Positions 25,759 through 39,192 of a stretch of DNA of 64,000 nucleotides are shown here, piece after piece. Made by a program: the position numbers and the translations under genes. The notes beneath the pieces are model-generated. The model was not told the DNA's origin. It saw only the letters and a list, made by a program, of their open reading frames with translations, and did not search any database. Each line of letters opens with the position of its first letter. Position 1 is the stretch's first letter. The DNA comes from Oikopleura dioica. Lineage: Eukaryota > Chordata > Appendicularia > Copelata > Oikopleuridae. The stretch is from NCBI GenBank assembly GCA_907165135.1, contig OU015566.1:1490501-1554500 (forward strand). The letters run 5' to 3'.

Positions 25759-27256
25759 TTAGGCAAAGGAGAATTGCTTTTGCTGTGTTTTTGACAGGTA
25801 TAATTCTCTGATCAAATTCGCGGAAGTAAACTCCCTCTTGCAAGTAGCTTGGCTGACCACTAGAAATTTTTGATTCATTCGAAATTAAGGCTGTTTTTTA
25901 CCTGCACCAAGGAAAGCCACTTTTTGACGAGTTGAATTGATGTTGTTTGAACCCAATGTTGATGAAGGTATAGAACAATTTTTCACTAAGGAAAATAATC
26001 AGAGTCCCTTTCAACGAAGTTCTTTACATTTTATCAGATGCTTTTCTCACGGTCCAGGTTTTGTCGAACCAATCGTTTTCTAACACTCGATATTTTTGAA
26101 AAATGATGCGTTTATCTTCATTTTCGGACAGTCGTAATCTTTCGAATTGCCATGGAAAACAATGACACGTCCTAAGTCATCGAATAGCTCGTCTTCGCAG
26201 AAAAATCTGACAGGGACATCTATCTCCTCTGCTGAAAAGAGCGTGAATTTAATAGTTCGAGCTGAATTCGACTCACAAAGAAGCGCGCAAAAAAGAAGAC
26301 CACTTTTCTCAGTTGTTTTTAAAATATAAATTTGATTGTCTTCTTCTTCTTTTCGCTTTTGAATGTACTCTGGATAATTTGTGTTATCATCATCGATCCA
26401 AAAAGCCGCTCCACCAAAATAACCAGGGTCAAAATGTCCGAAATCGATGCTTTTCCAGTTCAAGATTCTGAAAGGCTTCGTCGGAAGAGTCATTCCTCGA
26501 TCTTCACAGGACTTTTTCGCATCTTCGAAATGAAATCTCCCCGCTATGAGCTGACCGTCAAATACTGAAAATATCTGGTGATGAATAAATTTTATTTTTG
26601 CTTAAGGACCCCCGTCAGCTTTTTTCGAAAAATCAAATTTCGGAATTTTAAAATTTTGACCCCGGAAATGAATTCTTCGGGTCAAAAAACGATTTTGAGG
26701 CTACATTTTTTGGGGGTCTATCTCGACTCTAAGACCCTCAAAATCGCATTTGAAAATTGGACTTTTCGCCGAAAATTGACGAATTTGCCCTAATTTTGGC
26801 AAAAATATTGATTTTTCTTGGTCCTCTTATCAAGTTTTTGAAGCAAGTTTAACTTGAGAACGCATTACGACCGAAAATACGGTGTTTTTCAAAATTTCCA
26901 TTTTTTACGAAAAAAGCTGACGGGGGGGGGGTCCTTAATCATTACTTTCTCCTTGAATGTCTGCTGAAATGTTGAAAATTCTTTCTCCCGGTTCCGTTTC
27001 ATTGCTTTTCTAAACGACATTAGCAAAAATTCAATTTTCGTAAAATAAAACTTACGATTTTTTCATTGGCTTCACCATAAGAAATTCAAAATCATCAAAA
27101 TCCTCCATTCTTGGTATATCATTGTCGTCCGAAAGATACAGCAGAGCTCCGATAAAAATACTTAAAAAAAAGAAAAAAAAATAAATGATCGTTTGCTTAC
27201 GCAAGAAGCAGAAAAACTGTGGAAAAAATTTCGAAAAAATGTCTTTTTCTGATCAT
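25759..27256 (-). CDS. Type II membrane protein with divergent C-type-lectin-like domain
   Basis: The minus-strand start at 27256 gives 'MIRKRHFFEIFSTVFLLLA|I' and 'FIGALLYLSDD', a signal anchor split by a GT-AG intron. Stem exons read 'DDFDDFEFLMVKPMKK' and 'NETEPGERIFNISADIQGE'. The intron after the stem contains a TTAA MITE (26602-26938). The ectodomain starts 'VFDGQLIAGRFHFEDAKKSC' and 'EDRGMTLPTKPFRILNWKSI', like the first helix and Cys of a CTLD. It then runs through 'GGAAFWIDDDNTNYPEYI' and 'SGLLFCALLCESN'. The C-terminus after two more introns ends 'LYLSKTQQKQFSFA'. The domain lacks a clear WND or EPN sugar-binding motif. The last two exon junctions were chosen because they keep the frame. 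Confidence 0.6.
26602..26938 (+). mobile_element. TTAA-flanked MITE, copy 3 (diverged terminal repeats)
   Basis: 337 bp, from TTAAGGACCCCCGTCAGC to a complementary right end (AGCTGACGG...GTCCTTAA). The core is shared with the copies at 3388 and 10995. The subterminal sequence is CAGCTTTTTTC instead of CAACAATTTTC, and the change is matched on both arms. Located in an intron of the lectin-like gene. Confidence 0.85.
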
Positions 27257-27402
27257 TTTGAATCCTCAAATGGTATTTTTATGATATTGTTCTTTATTTT
27301 GCTTGTTTCACGTAAATCAATCCATGCGAAACCTAAACATATGTTTTCTTCAAGCTCCTGTGCTTATGATATTGAGCCTATTGAGCTTATAATCAGAGTT
27401 TC

Positions 27403-27845
27403 AAAACACGCGTGTGCGTGCGCGCACGCGTGCGCGTGCTTGCGTGTTCTCGCACGCCCACGCACTCGCACGCGCATTTTGAAAATTGTTGTGCACGCGC
27501 ACGCACGCGCACGCGACGATTGAGATTGCGCACGCGTGCATGATCGTGCGCGTGCGAAAAATCTGATAAATTTAGGCTTTTTATAATTATTTAGGCCGAA
27601 ATAATTTCTAGAGTATGTACAAGAATAGAAATCTTCCGTATTTTCTGCCATAAAAAGCAATTTTGACTTGGTTTTAGGAATAATATTTCTAGAATTTGCA
27701 TCTTTCGTGAGTAAAAAAATGAAAAAGGCCTAAAAATCGAAAAAATCAACAAATTTTATCCCGATCTGCGCACGCGCAGGATCATGCACGCGTGCACACG
27801 TGTTCGAAAATTGCCTCTGCACGCGCACGCACGCGCACGCGAAAT
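27403..27845. repeat. Alternating CG/CA-rich (GCGCACGC) repeat blocks
   Basis: Two dense blocks of GCGCACGC and ACGCGTGC words (27406-27560 and 27768-27843) flank 200 bp of A/T-rich sequence. The left border reads CAGAGTTTCAAAACACGCG, resembling the hAT end at 6131, but I found no matching right end. Long alternating purine-pyrimidine tracts can adopt Z-DNA. The frames across it are shadows. Confidence 0.6.
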
Positions 27846-28257
27846 TTCGGAAGCCCCCTGGGTTATGCCTTGGGTGGGGGGACTCGGGGGGCGTAGCCCC
27901 TGGGTTAGGTTCAGGGTTAGGGGCCACTCGAATGATAACCCTCATCTGTTTTTCTAGGTGGTTGCCGACCCCAGGTCTACATTTCATGATTCTGAACAAA
28001 ACTGCACAACAGAGTAAGACAAAAACAAAGCAAGATAATCTCGCGCGCAATCCATTTTCTCTCCTGAGTGCCTTGCTCCTTTCTTCAAACGTGGCAGTTG
28101 TCACGTTTTTGGAAGTATTCCTCATTCAGGAAAGCGTTTAATACTTGAGCACTTGAAATCAAACGCGATTCGTCTCCGGCGCAGGTGTCACTTTTTTGTT
28201 CTTTTTAATCCTCTTTCTACTTTATAAACCGTCGAAAATGCAATTTCTTTGAAAAAA

Positions 28258-29956
28258 ATGCGACTTTTTCGAGCATTTCCGTTGTTGGCCTCAATTCTAG
28301 CGCAAAAACCGGGAGAAGAAATAATTCACCAAGGAAGATCATTTTTCGTCGGTCAATCGAGAATCAAGTCAATTGATCCAATGGAAGTGAACCCTCTTTT
28401 GCCAAACGAAAAAAGTGAGTTTTTAATTATAGAGATTTTCGGCCACCTAAGCCATATAATTAAATGCGTTTTGGCGCTGGAAAATGAAGGATTTTAATTC
28501 GGGGTTTAGAAAAAATATTCAAGCGCTCTCAAGAATTTTGATTGACTTTCTGAATATTAAGAAAAGGGTGATGACGACCCTGACGATGAGTTTATTGGTA
28601 AAGTGACAATTTTTTTTATTCATTTTTTATTTTATTTTTATCTTTTTTTTTATCTTTTTCTTCTTATTTTTTATCAACTTTTTTATGAAGCCGTTTTTCG
28701 AAACAAAAATTATTAACCAATCAAAAGTCTTGATTTTTTGATGCAGCAAATAAAAATCAAGAAAAACGATTGGTTAATAATTTTTCAGAAATATCAAATT
28801 TTCATGTTATTGAAAATCGGTTTTCCACAATTTTTATAAACATTTTTTCTTTTTTACCTTTGGATTTGGACAATTTCAAATCTTCCTTTTTTTCTTATTT
28901 TTTTATACTTTGTCCTTTACTTTACTGAGATTTTTCAGGAGATTCTTTATGTTACGAGCGAATAACAGCAGGGATTCCTCCTTGTTGCGATGACATCAAT
29001 CTAGAGTGCTATGGGTGCAACCCTTTTTTGATCGAGGACGGAATCGTAAGTGCTTTTCTTGTCTACGGAACCTTATCGTCGTTAAGCCTTGCTTGGAGCA
29101 GCCAACTGACAGTCTTCAAACACACAGTCGGGATTGCTTCTGCGACGCAAGCTGCATCATTTTCAAAGACTGCTGCGTCGACCATCCAATCACATGCAAA
29201 CATCTTTACACCTCGACCACCACACAAAGATCTACCACTACCACGTCCACAACAACCACCACAACAACAACAACGGCGACAACAACGACTAAAACAACGA
29301 CAACAAGAACAACCACGACGACGACAACGCTCGAAAAACCAACTGAATCATGGATTTTTCGACGACTTTTCAAGGTAAGCGCGGATTTTTCAGCTTTGAT
29401 GAGTCATCTATGATTTCAGATTTTCAACGACTTGAGCGCTGAAAAATACTCTTCTTCCCCAAAAATGTCTCGGATGAAAAAGAAGATCCTGCACGTCTAC
29501 AACTGGCTGCTGAACGCTGAACATCGTTGTCGATTTTTTATCGCCCCACTGATCGAGGATCCAGATGATGGGTCGATCACCGAGTATAACTATTACTGGA
29601 GCGTGACGGAAGATACCAGTCAGCCGATTAGCGGGAGGTTTGCGACGCTTGGTTCTGCGTTTCAGAAATATATTGGGGGCTATTACTGGGATGCTCCTAG
29701 GAAACGGTTGATAAGAAAACGAGCGCTTATCTCTTGAAAAAAATCGTCAACTGAAAACAAAGTAATCTGAGAAAAGGAATCCAAGGCTGCGATGGAAAAA
29801 GAGTCACTGGTGCACCGCCAACGTTTCAGAAATTCGGCAAACATTTCAGAACCAAAAGGCTGAAAAGAAAAACTTCAAAAGTAAGCTCTTCTCCAAAACG
29901 CTCATTCATTAATTTGAATTTAGATGATCAAAAAGTTTATGGTCCGTAAACCGTAA
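28258..29956 (+). CDS. Secreted somatomedin-B-domain protein with Thr-rich linker
   Basis: Signal peptide 'MRLFRAFPLLASILAQKPG' at 28258. An upstream ATG at 28238 closes at once. Exons: 28258-28414, 28562-28597, 28939-29045, 29087-29374, 29420-29700, 29772-29880 and 29924-29956, all in frame. The cysteine-rich part 'IPPCCDDINLECYGCNP' is followed by a somatomedin-B signature: 'CLEQPTDSL' and 'RDCFCDASCIIFKDCCVDH'. Next comes a run of about 45 mostly Thr residues, a likely O-glycosylated linker. The C-terminal region ('HVYNWLLNAEHRCRFFIAPL', 'KYIGGYYWDAPR') is unassigned. Its intron 29701-29771 starts GAAACG and ends GAG, a GA-AG intron; without it the protein stops after 'RKRALIS' at 29737. 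Probably extracellular matrix or coelomic. Confidence 0.75.
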
Positions 29957-31547
29957 ACTATGAAGTCTTCAGATTTCAGACAAATAGAAGTTTCTCTCAA
30001 ACTGTACATAAAATTATATTTTGGTTGAAAATATACCATTCTGTTCTTATTTGATTGACTTGTTTGCTTTAATTTCTGATTTTCGCACATTTTAAAATGT
30101 CTTACAGGAAATAGAAGAAAAAGCAAATATTTTGTTAGACGATTTACAAAGCATATTTTTTCCACAGAAAAGAAGTGTTGAAGAAAATTAAAGAAGAAAG
30201 AGAATAATTTTCGAGTCAGCAAAAGTCAAAGTCGGTCAAAGGTCACGACAAAAGCAGGTGCCACGTCCCCACAGTGCGCCCAAATAATCTTTATCATCAT
30301 ATATTGTTGGCTCATCGGCGAAGTATCGCTCCTGGGCACGGCGCTATTCTCAGTTGCCAAAGTTGTTAAAAAAATTTCCTTGAAAAAAACAACTATCAAG
30401 AGAAAATCAAGAAAAGAAAACGAAAAAATGAAATTTTATTAAAAAAAAATACATTGAGGTTTGTCACTTTTCTTTTTATAAAATTGAGTTTTTGATGAAA
30501 CAGAATCTATTTTTCTCTTTTTGGAAAATTTTCCGTCGAAGATAAAAAAGGTCAATATTTGACCGAGACCTGAAAGTGCTATTGACTTGAGTCTTTTGTC
30601 TTACTAACTGTGTGCTGTAAATTAGCAATGACAGAAGCTTCAGCAGATAGTGTCAATAAATAGAGAAAAATAGTCGCGAGCAGTAAACAGCTGTTTACGG
30701 GGAGAAAAAAGAGGGCCACTGAGAAAAATCAAGAGAAAAATAGGTAGAAAAAATTTTCAAAGGGGTCCCCTTAATACGATATATTTCGAAATCGGCCTTT
30801 TAGACAAAAGTTCGGCCTGTTTGGTTGGTTTTTTCCGCGTTTTTTGACTTCTTTTTTTCATCTCTTGAAAAAATCCGTTCGCGATCGTCATATGCGTTGA
30901 TTAATAATTAATCCCTCCTTCAGAAAAAAAAATCAAATTAGAAAGAAAAAGAGTCGATTAGGTCAATTCCCAGTTGGCTTTTGGCCAGCCAACTGAGACG
31001 CTTCTCGTTCTCTTACTCTCGCGTTTTCTCTCTGTAGCGCTTTTTCCTTTTTGGAACCTTTCTGAAAATAAGATTAGATAAATAAAAGCTAAAAAATTGG
31101 AAAAAATGATTAGAGAATATCTCAGAAATTGCAATAAGAGAAAATGATCAATCGAAAATGCGTTGAATAAAAGACAGTAATTGTCAAGGAAAAATGACAG
31201 TAAGTTTGATTCAGTAAAACTGTTTTTTTTTTGTCCTTTTTACGCATAATTTGACCAAAAACTCGATTATTTTTTTTGCCGATTTAATATTTGACAAAAA
31301 TTTTGTCAAAATTTTCGCAATTTTTTGTCCATTTCGCCCATTTTTTTCGTGAAAAATGCTTTTAATAACTTCTTCTTTTCAAAAAAATTGAACAAAGAAC
31401 GCCATGAGCGTCATTTTCTTCATTTTTTCTTCGAACAAAAACGAATTCTCCCCATTTTTCTTTCAAAAACGCTGATGCAGGTTTTCGCCTTTTTTCATTC
31501 TTGAGAGATCTTATCACTGTAAATTTTAGTTGAGCAAAGAAACAAAG
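29957..31547. other. Intergenic, no gene seen
   Basis: A/T-rich with long A and T runs. A block at about 30240-30360 is more balanced in composition and resembles transcribed sequence, but no frame or RNA fold is evident. Upstream region of the GH47 gene. Confidence 0.4.
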
Positions 31548-33581
<2,034 letters not shown>

Positions 33582-33889
33582 GCCCTAGAACTCTTGAAAC
33601 CCTAGAAATCAGCTCAAGAACAAACTCTAGAACAAAAACAAAGTACTGTAGAAGAAGGAGATCAGAACAAAAACCAAAATCCTGTGCATTAAAAAGAAAA
33701 ATACAAAAATGCTGCTCTGTAAATTATTTTCTCGACCAAAAATTAATAAAATTAATTTCAAATAAATTTGAAATTTTCATCTTATCAGAATTTTTTACCG
33801 CAATTCAGCTGAAAAAGGTCACGCTGCGTTAGAGCTCGGGCGAGGCCGTTTTTGGGAAGAAAATTATGAAAGCCTAAAACAGAAAAATA

Positions 33890-35116
33890 ATGAAAGTTTC
33901 AGTTTTTCTTTTGCCTTTTGCGAATTCTTGCAGGCAGAGCAGCTCAGTTATAAATCTGAAGAGTTCGAGAAGAGGTGGAAAAGATGATTTTACGAAGATT
34001 TCGGAGAAGGTGATTGATTGCGTTCTTGGGGCGAAATATGAAGAGAATTTTCATGAATATGTTGCTGATCAGAGTGAGTGGCTCATGATGCTCAGGATGA
34101 ACTGTGGATCAGGAGAAATTCAAAATAAAGATAAAAAGATAAAAAAAAAGGCTTTTCCTCCCCAAAAAAGGGGAGGTGTCTGGAACCGACAAAAAATTTC
34201 GACAAATTTTGCGTAGGCGGCTACTAGGCTGCTGATTGGCCGGTTTGTCGAATCCAGGCTTCTGATTGGCTGAAAATTTCAATGCAAAATTTGTCGAAAT
34301 TTTTTCGTCGGTTCCAGACACCTCCCCCTTTTTGGGGCCCTAACCCTAACTCTAACCCTAACCCTATCCGAACAAAAATTATTGTTGAATTTACGAAAGT
34401 TTGTTCCTCTGTCAATTCTCTCGACTGCTACAAATGTTGGGAGCAGAATCTCATCTCCGAATCTGCCTTTGACGAGCTCTGCTATTTCTACCAATTCGAA
34501 AACTGCCAGTACGAAAATGACTTTCGAAGATTTTTTCGAAAGGCGAAAAATTGTCTTTCGCGAAAATTGAATCTCAACGAGCTGATTCAAGAAGAATCGA
34601 TGCGAGAAAAAATTATGCTCATGGATTTCGAGCTTGGTTCAGCCCGAAACGAGCAAATTCCGAGGAACGAAATAGAAATTCCAGAAAAAGATGTTTATTT
34701 CCGAAGCTTTGGAAAATGCATAAAAGTCGACGAGCAAGACCTTTTGAGGTTTCTACAGACAGCGCAATTCATCGAAAAATGCCTTGGAAAATGCGAAATT
34801 TGCGAAAATCGAGAAGAAATTTCAAAATGCGCTAAGTGCTGGAAAAACTCCTTGAACTTGAGTTCTGAAGCCTTCATCGGTAAAATTGCTGAATGAAAAA
34901 ATTTTCTTGAGTTTTTAGCATTCTGCCAACTTCCCTACAAAAACTGCGAAAATCTCAAGCAGAACACGTGGACGCGCCAAATCTCGGTAAGACCGATTTT
35001 TTCGAAGCATGTTTATTGAATCACTGACCTTCTTTTAGAAATGCATCGACAAGGTCGCGCGCAAGAAACAGAAAAACTTCAATTATCTTTTGATTAACTG
35101 GAGATTTCATGGTTAG
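33890..35116 (+). CDS. Secreted cysteine-rich protein with a duplicated CxKCW module
   Basis: Signal peptide from 33890 ('MKVSVFLLPF'). Exons follow with an intron that holds a fold-back MITE (34161-34338) and a CCCTAA telomere-like run. Two related modules are visible: 'SLDCYKCWEQNLISESAFDE' with 'LCYFYQFENC', and 'ISKCAKCWKNSLNLSSEAFI' continuing across an intron to 'AFCQLPYKNCENL'. Each ends with a 'C-I/L' after about 20 residues ('KAKNCL', 'QISKCIDKV'). The last exons join in frame, stop at 35114-35116. I do not recognise the family; cysteine pairing suggests a disulphide-rich extracellular domain. The first splice junctions (33930-34080) are not certain. Confidence 0.55.
34161..34338. 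mobile_element. Fold-back MITE (CGACAAATTTTGC family), copy 1
   Basis: Outer arms GGGGAGGTGTCTGGAACCGA and its complement, then inner arms CGACAAATTTTGCG and CGCAAAATTTGTCG. About 178 bp. Related copies at 38196-38344 and 41651-41784, all inside introns. Confidence 0.75.
34339..34372 (-). repeat. Interstitial telomere-type repeat (CCCTAA)n
   Basis: Reads CCTAACCCTAACTCTAACCC and continues with two more units, directly abutting the right end of the MITE. Confidence 0.8.
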
Positions 35117-35389
35117 CGACTGACTGTTTATTCTGTAAAAAATATGAAATACAGGAAGGATGATTTCTTAAATACGATGACTTTGATTCTTGTCAATCTT
35201 TTTGGAGCTTCAAAAATGCCGAAAAATCACTAAAAACCCAATAAAAAAATCAAAAATTGAGGCTCCAATCCTTAATTTTCGGTGAGTTACTTGCTCTTCG
35301 TTGATGTTGTTCTTGCTGTTTTCTTGTTAATCTGTTCTTTGAAGAGCTCCTTAAAAATCTCATCAACGCGTCATTCAATCTTTCATTTT

Positions 35390-37556
35390 TTACCGTCCGC
35401 TCGCGCTACCAGTTTTCTCGGAACCGCTTCCAGTCGAGGCAGAAATTGGTTCGAGCGGAGAGAACTGGTCTTTTGACAGTTTTCTGATGCCAGAGTTCGG
35501 CATCCCGTGAATTTCGGGAATCGACATTGGCGGGGGAATGGGAGGAAGCGACATAGAATCGTGAGTCGAAGAAAAGCATTCAGAACCAGCTTGGGTTCGA
35601 TTTGGGTCTAAACCAGCGCCGAGAGAATCTTGAAAAGAGGTGTTGATTTGGGGAATTTTTATTTGCATTACCGAAGTAAGGGGGTGAGGGATCTTCTTGA
35701 AACGCTCGCCTGATTCGAATCCAGCCGATATACCAGAGCTCAAGGACGTTGATGATGCAGGTGATCAGGCCGATGATGTATTTGTAGTTGAAGAAAATTG
35801 TTCTGAAGATGTCAGTTTTAGATAATTTTGAAAACCATAATGACGAAAAAAATTAAAATTTTAAGCATTATCTGGTTCATTTTTAGGCGAGAAACTTTGA
35901 TAATGATAGAAATATTCTTCACGTTTACCAAGATTAAGAATTCTTACTTTTCTGTCGGTCTAGAAACGAAGCAATTAACTTGATAAGGACATGGATCAGT
36001 TGAGCAGACGAAGATTTCCGGAACGATAAATCTGAAATCTCACTATTTCTCTAGACCTTCATAATTCTACCTGTAGGGATAAACGAGCCACTGAACAGTC
36101 AAAAAGCCAAAGTCAACCATAGTCCGAAAAATGATCTGATAAATGTAAAATCTCCAAATTTTCCTCTCCATCGACGATTTCGCCGCCGCATCGCTCCGAT
36201 ACTCCGCTGAAATCAACGGTGAAAATCAAGTCTCCCAGAATTCGCTACCTGGGATGATCATGGTGTTGAATCGCGCGTATTTTCGCTGCTTCTTTTGAAA
36301 TTTCTGAATTTTCCTGAAGCTTAGACCGTTGTTAGACTCGGAGAGAATGTTTTGGCTGAAGGAATCCATGCTTTTCTGGTCGCTTTGGTTGTTGTTGCTT
36401 TGGTTGATCTGCGGTTTTGTGTCAGTTTGAGCCTAAAATTGACGATTTTCGAAAATAATTTTTTCTACTTTTTGAATTTTCATAGCATTCTTTCGCTCTC
36501 GATCTTCATTTTGCGCCCTTGAAACTAAGTGAAGGACATAAACGAGATACAGACACGCAGGAATACAGCAGCCAAGGAGCTGAAGTCCCCAGAGACGGAC
36601 ATTGGAAATCGGCGCGAATTGATTGAAACAGACGTTTTCGCAACCGACTTCTTTCGTGTTGCATCTTTTTTATTTTGACAAATAAAATAGGTGGTGGCCT
36701 AAAATGTCGTCCAGTTGCTGCATGTGCGGCCTGAAACGGCTCTCCTGTTCCTGCATGTGTAGGCCTACAACGTCTTTCCTGTTCCTGCATGTGTTGCTTA
36801 AAACGTCTTTCCTGTTGCTGCATGTGTTGCCTAAAACGTCTTTTCGGCCCCTAGGCTAATATCTGTTTTCCTGTCTCATCGTTACGTAAGAAGCCGAGTC
36901 ATCGTCGAGGCTAGCTATTACTGCTATTATTGGGCTGTTAGGCGACGTGGTTTTCCAAGCATCTCTCGACTCACTCATTCATTTAGCCTAGGGGCCTAAA
37001 AGACGTTTTAGGCAACACATGCAGCAACAGGAAAGACGTTCTGAGCAACACATGCAGGAACAGGAAAGACGATTTAGGCCTACACATGCAGGAACAGGAG
37101 AGACGTTTTAGGCCGCACATGCAGCAACTGGACGACGTTTTAGGCCACCACCTATTTTATGATGAAAATGAAAAAGGGTAGGATTTTTAGAAATTTTACT
37201 TATTCTATTTCTAGAAAAAAATTGATGAAATTAATAGAAAAATCATAAAACTTTATTTTTAGTAGTGAATTTATACTATTGCTTATGTATTTAGGTGATT
37301 TTCATAACCAAACATCCTCAAGCATTGCTATCGTTAGGAGACTACTGCTAATGTTCTCAATTGAGAAGTTATCATTGCACTTCCTGTATTTCTGTCAAAA
37401 ATTCCTGAACTCTTTCTGCTCATCACTCCAGGCCCTCTCCGCAAAAGTCAACATTGTCAGTCGAAAAATTACAATAATCGTAGCCCAGTACTTCCCAAAA
37501 ATCGTCGAGTGCCGAGCCGCCTTTTCCAGCAGCGGGTCAATATACCGCCAAGTCAT
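35390..37556 (-). CDS. Connexin (gap junction protein)
   Basis: Minus strand, start 37556. The N-terminus is 'HSTIFGKYWATIIVIFRLTM' with 'WSDEQKEFRCNT'. The first extracellular loop is 'CNTKEVGCENVCFNQFAPIS', then 'NVRLWGLQLLG', which matches connexin loop 1. A cytosolic loop rich in Asn/Gln follows. Loop 2 has 'FVCSTDPCPYQVNCFVSRPT' and 'EKTIFF', diagnostic of connexins. The fourth membrane segment and a long Ser/Pro-rich cytosolic tail end at 35390. Exons (complement): 37405-37556, 36469-36664, 36249-36432, 36071-36206, 35948-36031, then two more. Intron 1 (36665-37404) begins GA and ends AG, and holds a palindromic element. Frame forces AG|GAATTT...AAAAAG|A. Loop 2 cysteine spacing is C-x5-C-x5-C, the usual one. 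Forms intercellular channels; chordate-specific family. Confidence 0.95.
36682..37160. mobile_element. Palindromic element inside the GA-AG intron of the connexin gene
   Basis: Long inverted repeat: ATAAAATAGGTGGTGGCCTA at the left, its complement ending CCTATTTTAT at the right. Each arm contains three to four degenerate subrepeats built on CCTGTTCCTGCATGTG...AAACGTC. The unique centre is about 36860-36985. Length is 479 bp. Confidence 0.82.
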
Positions 37557-37813
37557 CCTTCCTTCTTTCTCTTTCGATTTCTCTACGACTAGATAGTATC
37601 TGGATCTCCCTCTTTCTTTTTGATGAAAAGGTTAACAAGGAGTGCGATTTAATAATTATTGAATAATTTGAGCGGGGTCAGTTGCGCGCGATTAACACTT
37701 TTGCTTGGCTCAATGTTCAAGTTTAAGACAGTTTTTTATTCGATAAAAAGAAAGAAAAAAAAATGCTAAAATTTTTATTTTTTGAAAAAAGTCAAGTTCG
37801 CGCGATGGTTTTT

Positions 37814-38519
37814 TCAGCAGGAGCGATCGAGTTTCCATTCAAAAGTCGGTCCATCGAATTGAGCTCTAGAATACACGTCTGGTTGAAAGAAGAAAATTAA
37901 GGGTATACCTTTGGCTTCCTGAATCATCGCACAATTCGAGCAGAAACAGTGGAGGCAAACGTCGGTAACAAAAGAGCCGGGAATCATCTTTTTCTTTCGA
38001 ATTTGGCTTCTCAACAATCCTCGAGTGCACTTGATCGAGTTTGAAGAAGGAATAAATTATTGAAAAATAATGCGTTTTCAAAACTCTTTCCGGATTCATT
38101 TGGTAGCAAAATCGCGATCCCCATGTTTCTGGCTCATAAAGGTACAATAAAAATTTTGGATTAAAAATTTGGGGCCTTAATTTTGAGGAAGTATGAGGAA
38201 GCGACAAAAATCCCGACAAATTTTGCGTGGAAATTTTCAACCAATCAGAAGCTTGGATTCGGAATAACAGCCAATCAGAAGCTGAGAAGCCGCCCACGCA
38301 GAATTAATTGCGATTTTTTTGTCGATTCCTAACGACGCCCCCTTATTTCTTGCTTTTTTTCAATTGTGCCCTTTCCTTCTCCTCAACTCCCTCGATATTC
38401 TTCCCCGCAACAATCCAAGGCACACAACAAACTGACCCCAAAATCGACCAGTTCCCGAAAATATCAAACAATCCATTTTTCCATCCTGCTGGGGAACTTG
38501 CTGACGCAGATCTCGACAT
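37814..38519 (-). CDS. PLAC8-domain cysteine-rich protein
   Basis: Minus strand, start 38519. The first exon is 'SSPAGWKNGLFDIFGNWSIL' with 'GSVCCVPWIVAGKNIEG', matching the W-x-x-G-L-F...CC-P start of PLAC8. The next exon is 'LLRSQIRKKKMIPGSFVTDV' followed by 'CLHCFCSNCAMIQEAK', the R-x3-R...D-C...CFC-x2-C-A-x2-Q end. The last exon, after a 30-bp intron, ends 'FDGPTFEWKLDRSC', stop at 37814. Exon 1 must leave the frame before its stop. The only good junction is A|GCAAGAAATAAGG, a GC-AG intron that contains a fold-back MITE copy. The domain is usually about 100 residues, and the length here fits. PLAC8 proteins are membrane-associated regulators; precise function unknown. Confidence 0.75.
38196..38344. 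mobile_element. Fold-back MITE (CGACAAATTTTGC family), copy 2
   Basis: Shares CGACAAATTTTGCGTGG and the 'CCAATCAGAAGC' interior with the copies at 34161 and 41651. Arms are more diverged (GCGACAAAAATC / GATTTTTTTGTCG). In the PLAC8 intron. Confidence 0.65.
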
Positions 38520-39192
38520 CACTAAATTTACTTCTCTGTTTTTAAAATTCTGCTTATTGAGAATTTCGACAATTGAAATAAAAAAAGAAAAACTCGATGT
38601 GTTTTTGTTTCCATGGAAAATAAATCTCAAGATTATTCTTGATTTTCAAGAGCTTTAAGTGTTCACTAACGAGTTTGCCCCATTTATTTAAAAAAGCCTA
38701 TTTGAACTTCTTGCCAATAATTTGATCGCTAATCCAAATCATTGATAAAGTCGAAATTGAATGACCCACCAATTATTCTAGCGCTAGATAGATCCCATAG
38801 TCAATTATGACTCGTGAATAAGTAAATAAAGACCAACACGAGCACCACGTTGCTAGTTGCTGGTAATAACAATCGTAATTTAAAGCGGAAGGGTGTTTCC
38901 AAAGTATGAGATGGAACAATCAGTTTTGGGATCAACATCTTATAAAAAAAACTTTCTGCTTTTTCAGGGCATTTTGAACGTACTTATTATGGCAGTCAAT
39001 TAATGTATTCAGATATAGACTTTTATAACAAAACAAATAATCAGAAAAGAATGAATTTTGTGGTAAAAGTTTTTACGCTCGAAACTTTATGAATAAATTT
39101 TTTGAACCATGAAAAATCGAGCGTTTTCCGTCCTCAAACATGAAAAGAAACATAATATTAAGTTACTAACTAAAAAGTAAAGTGCACTTAAA

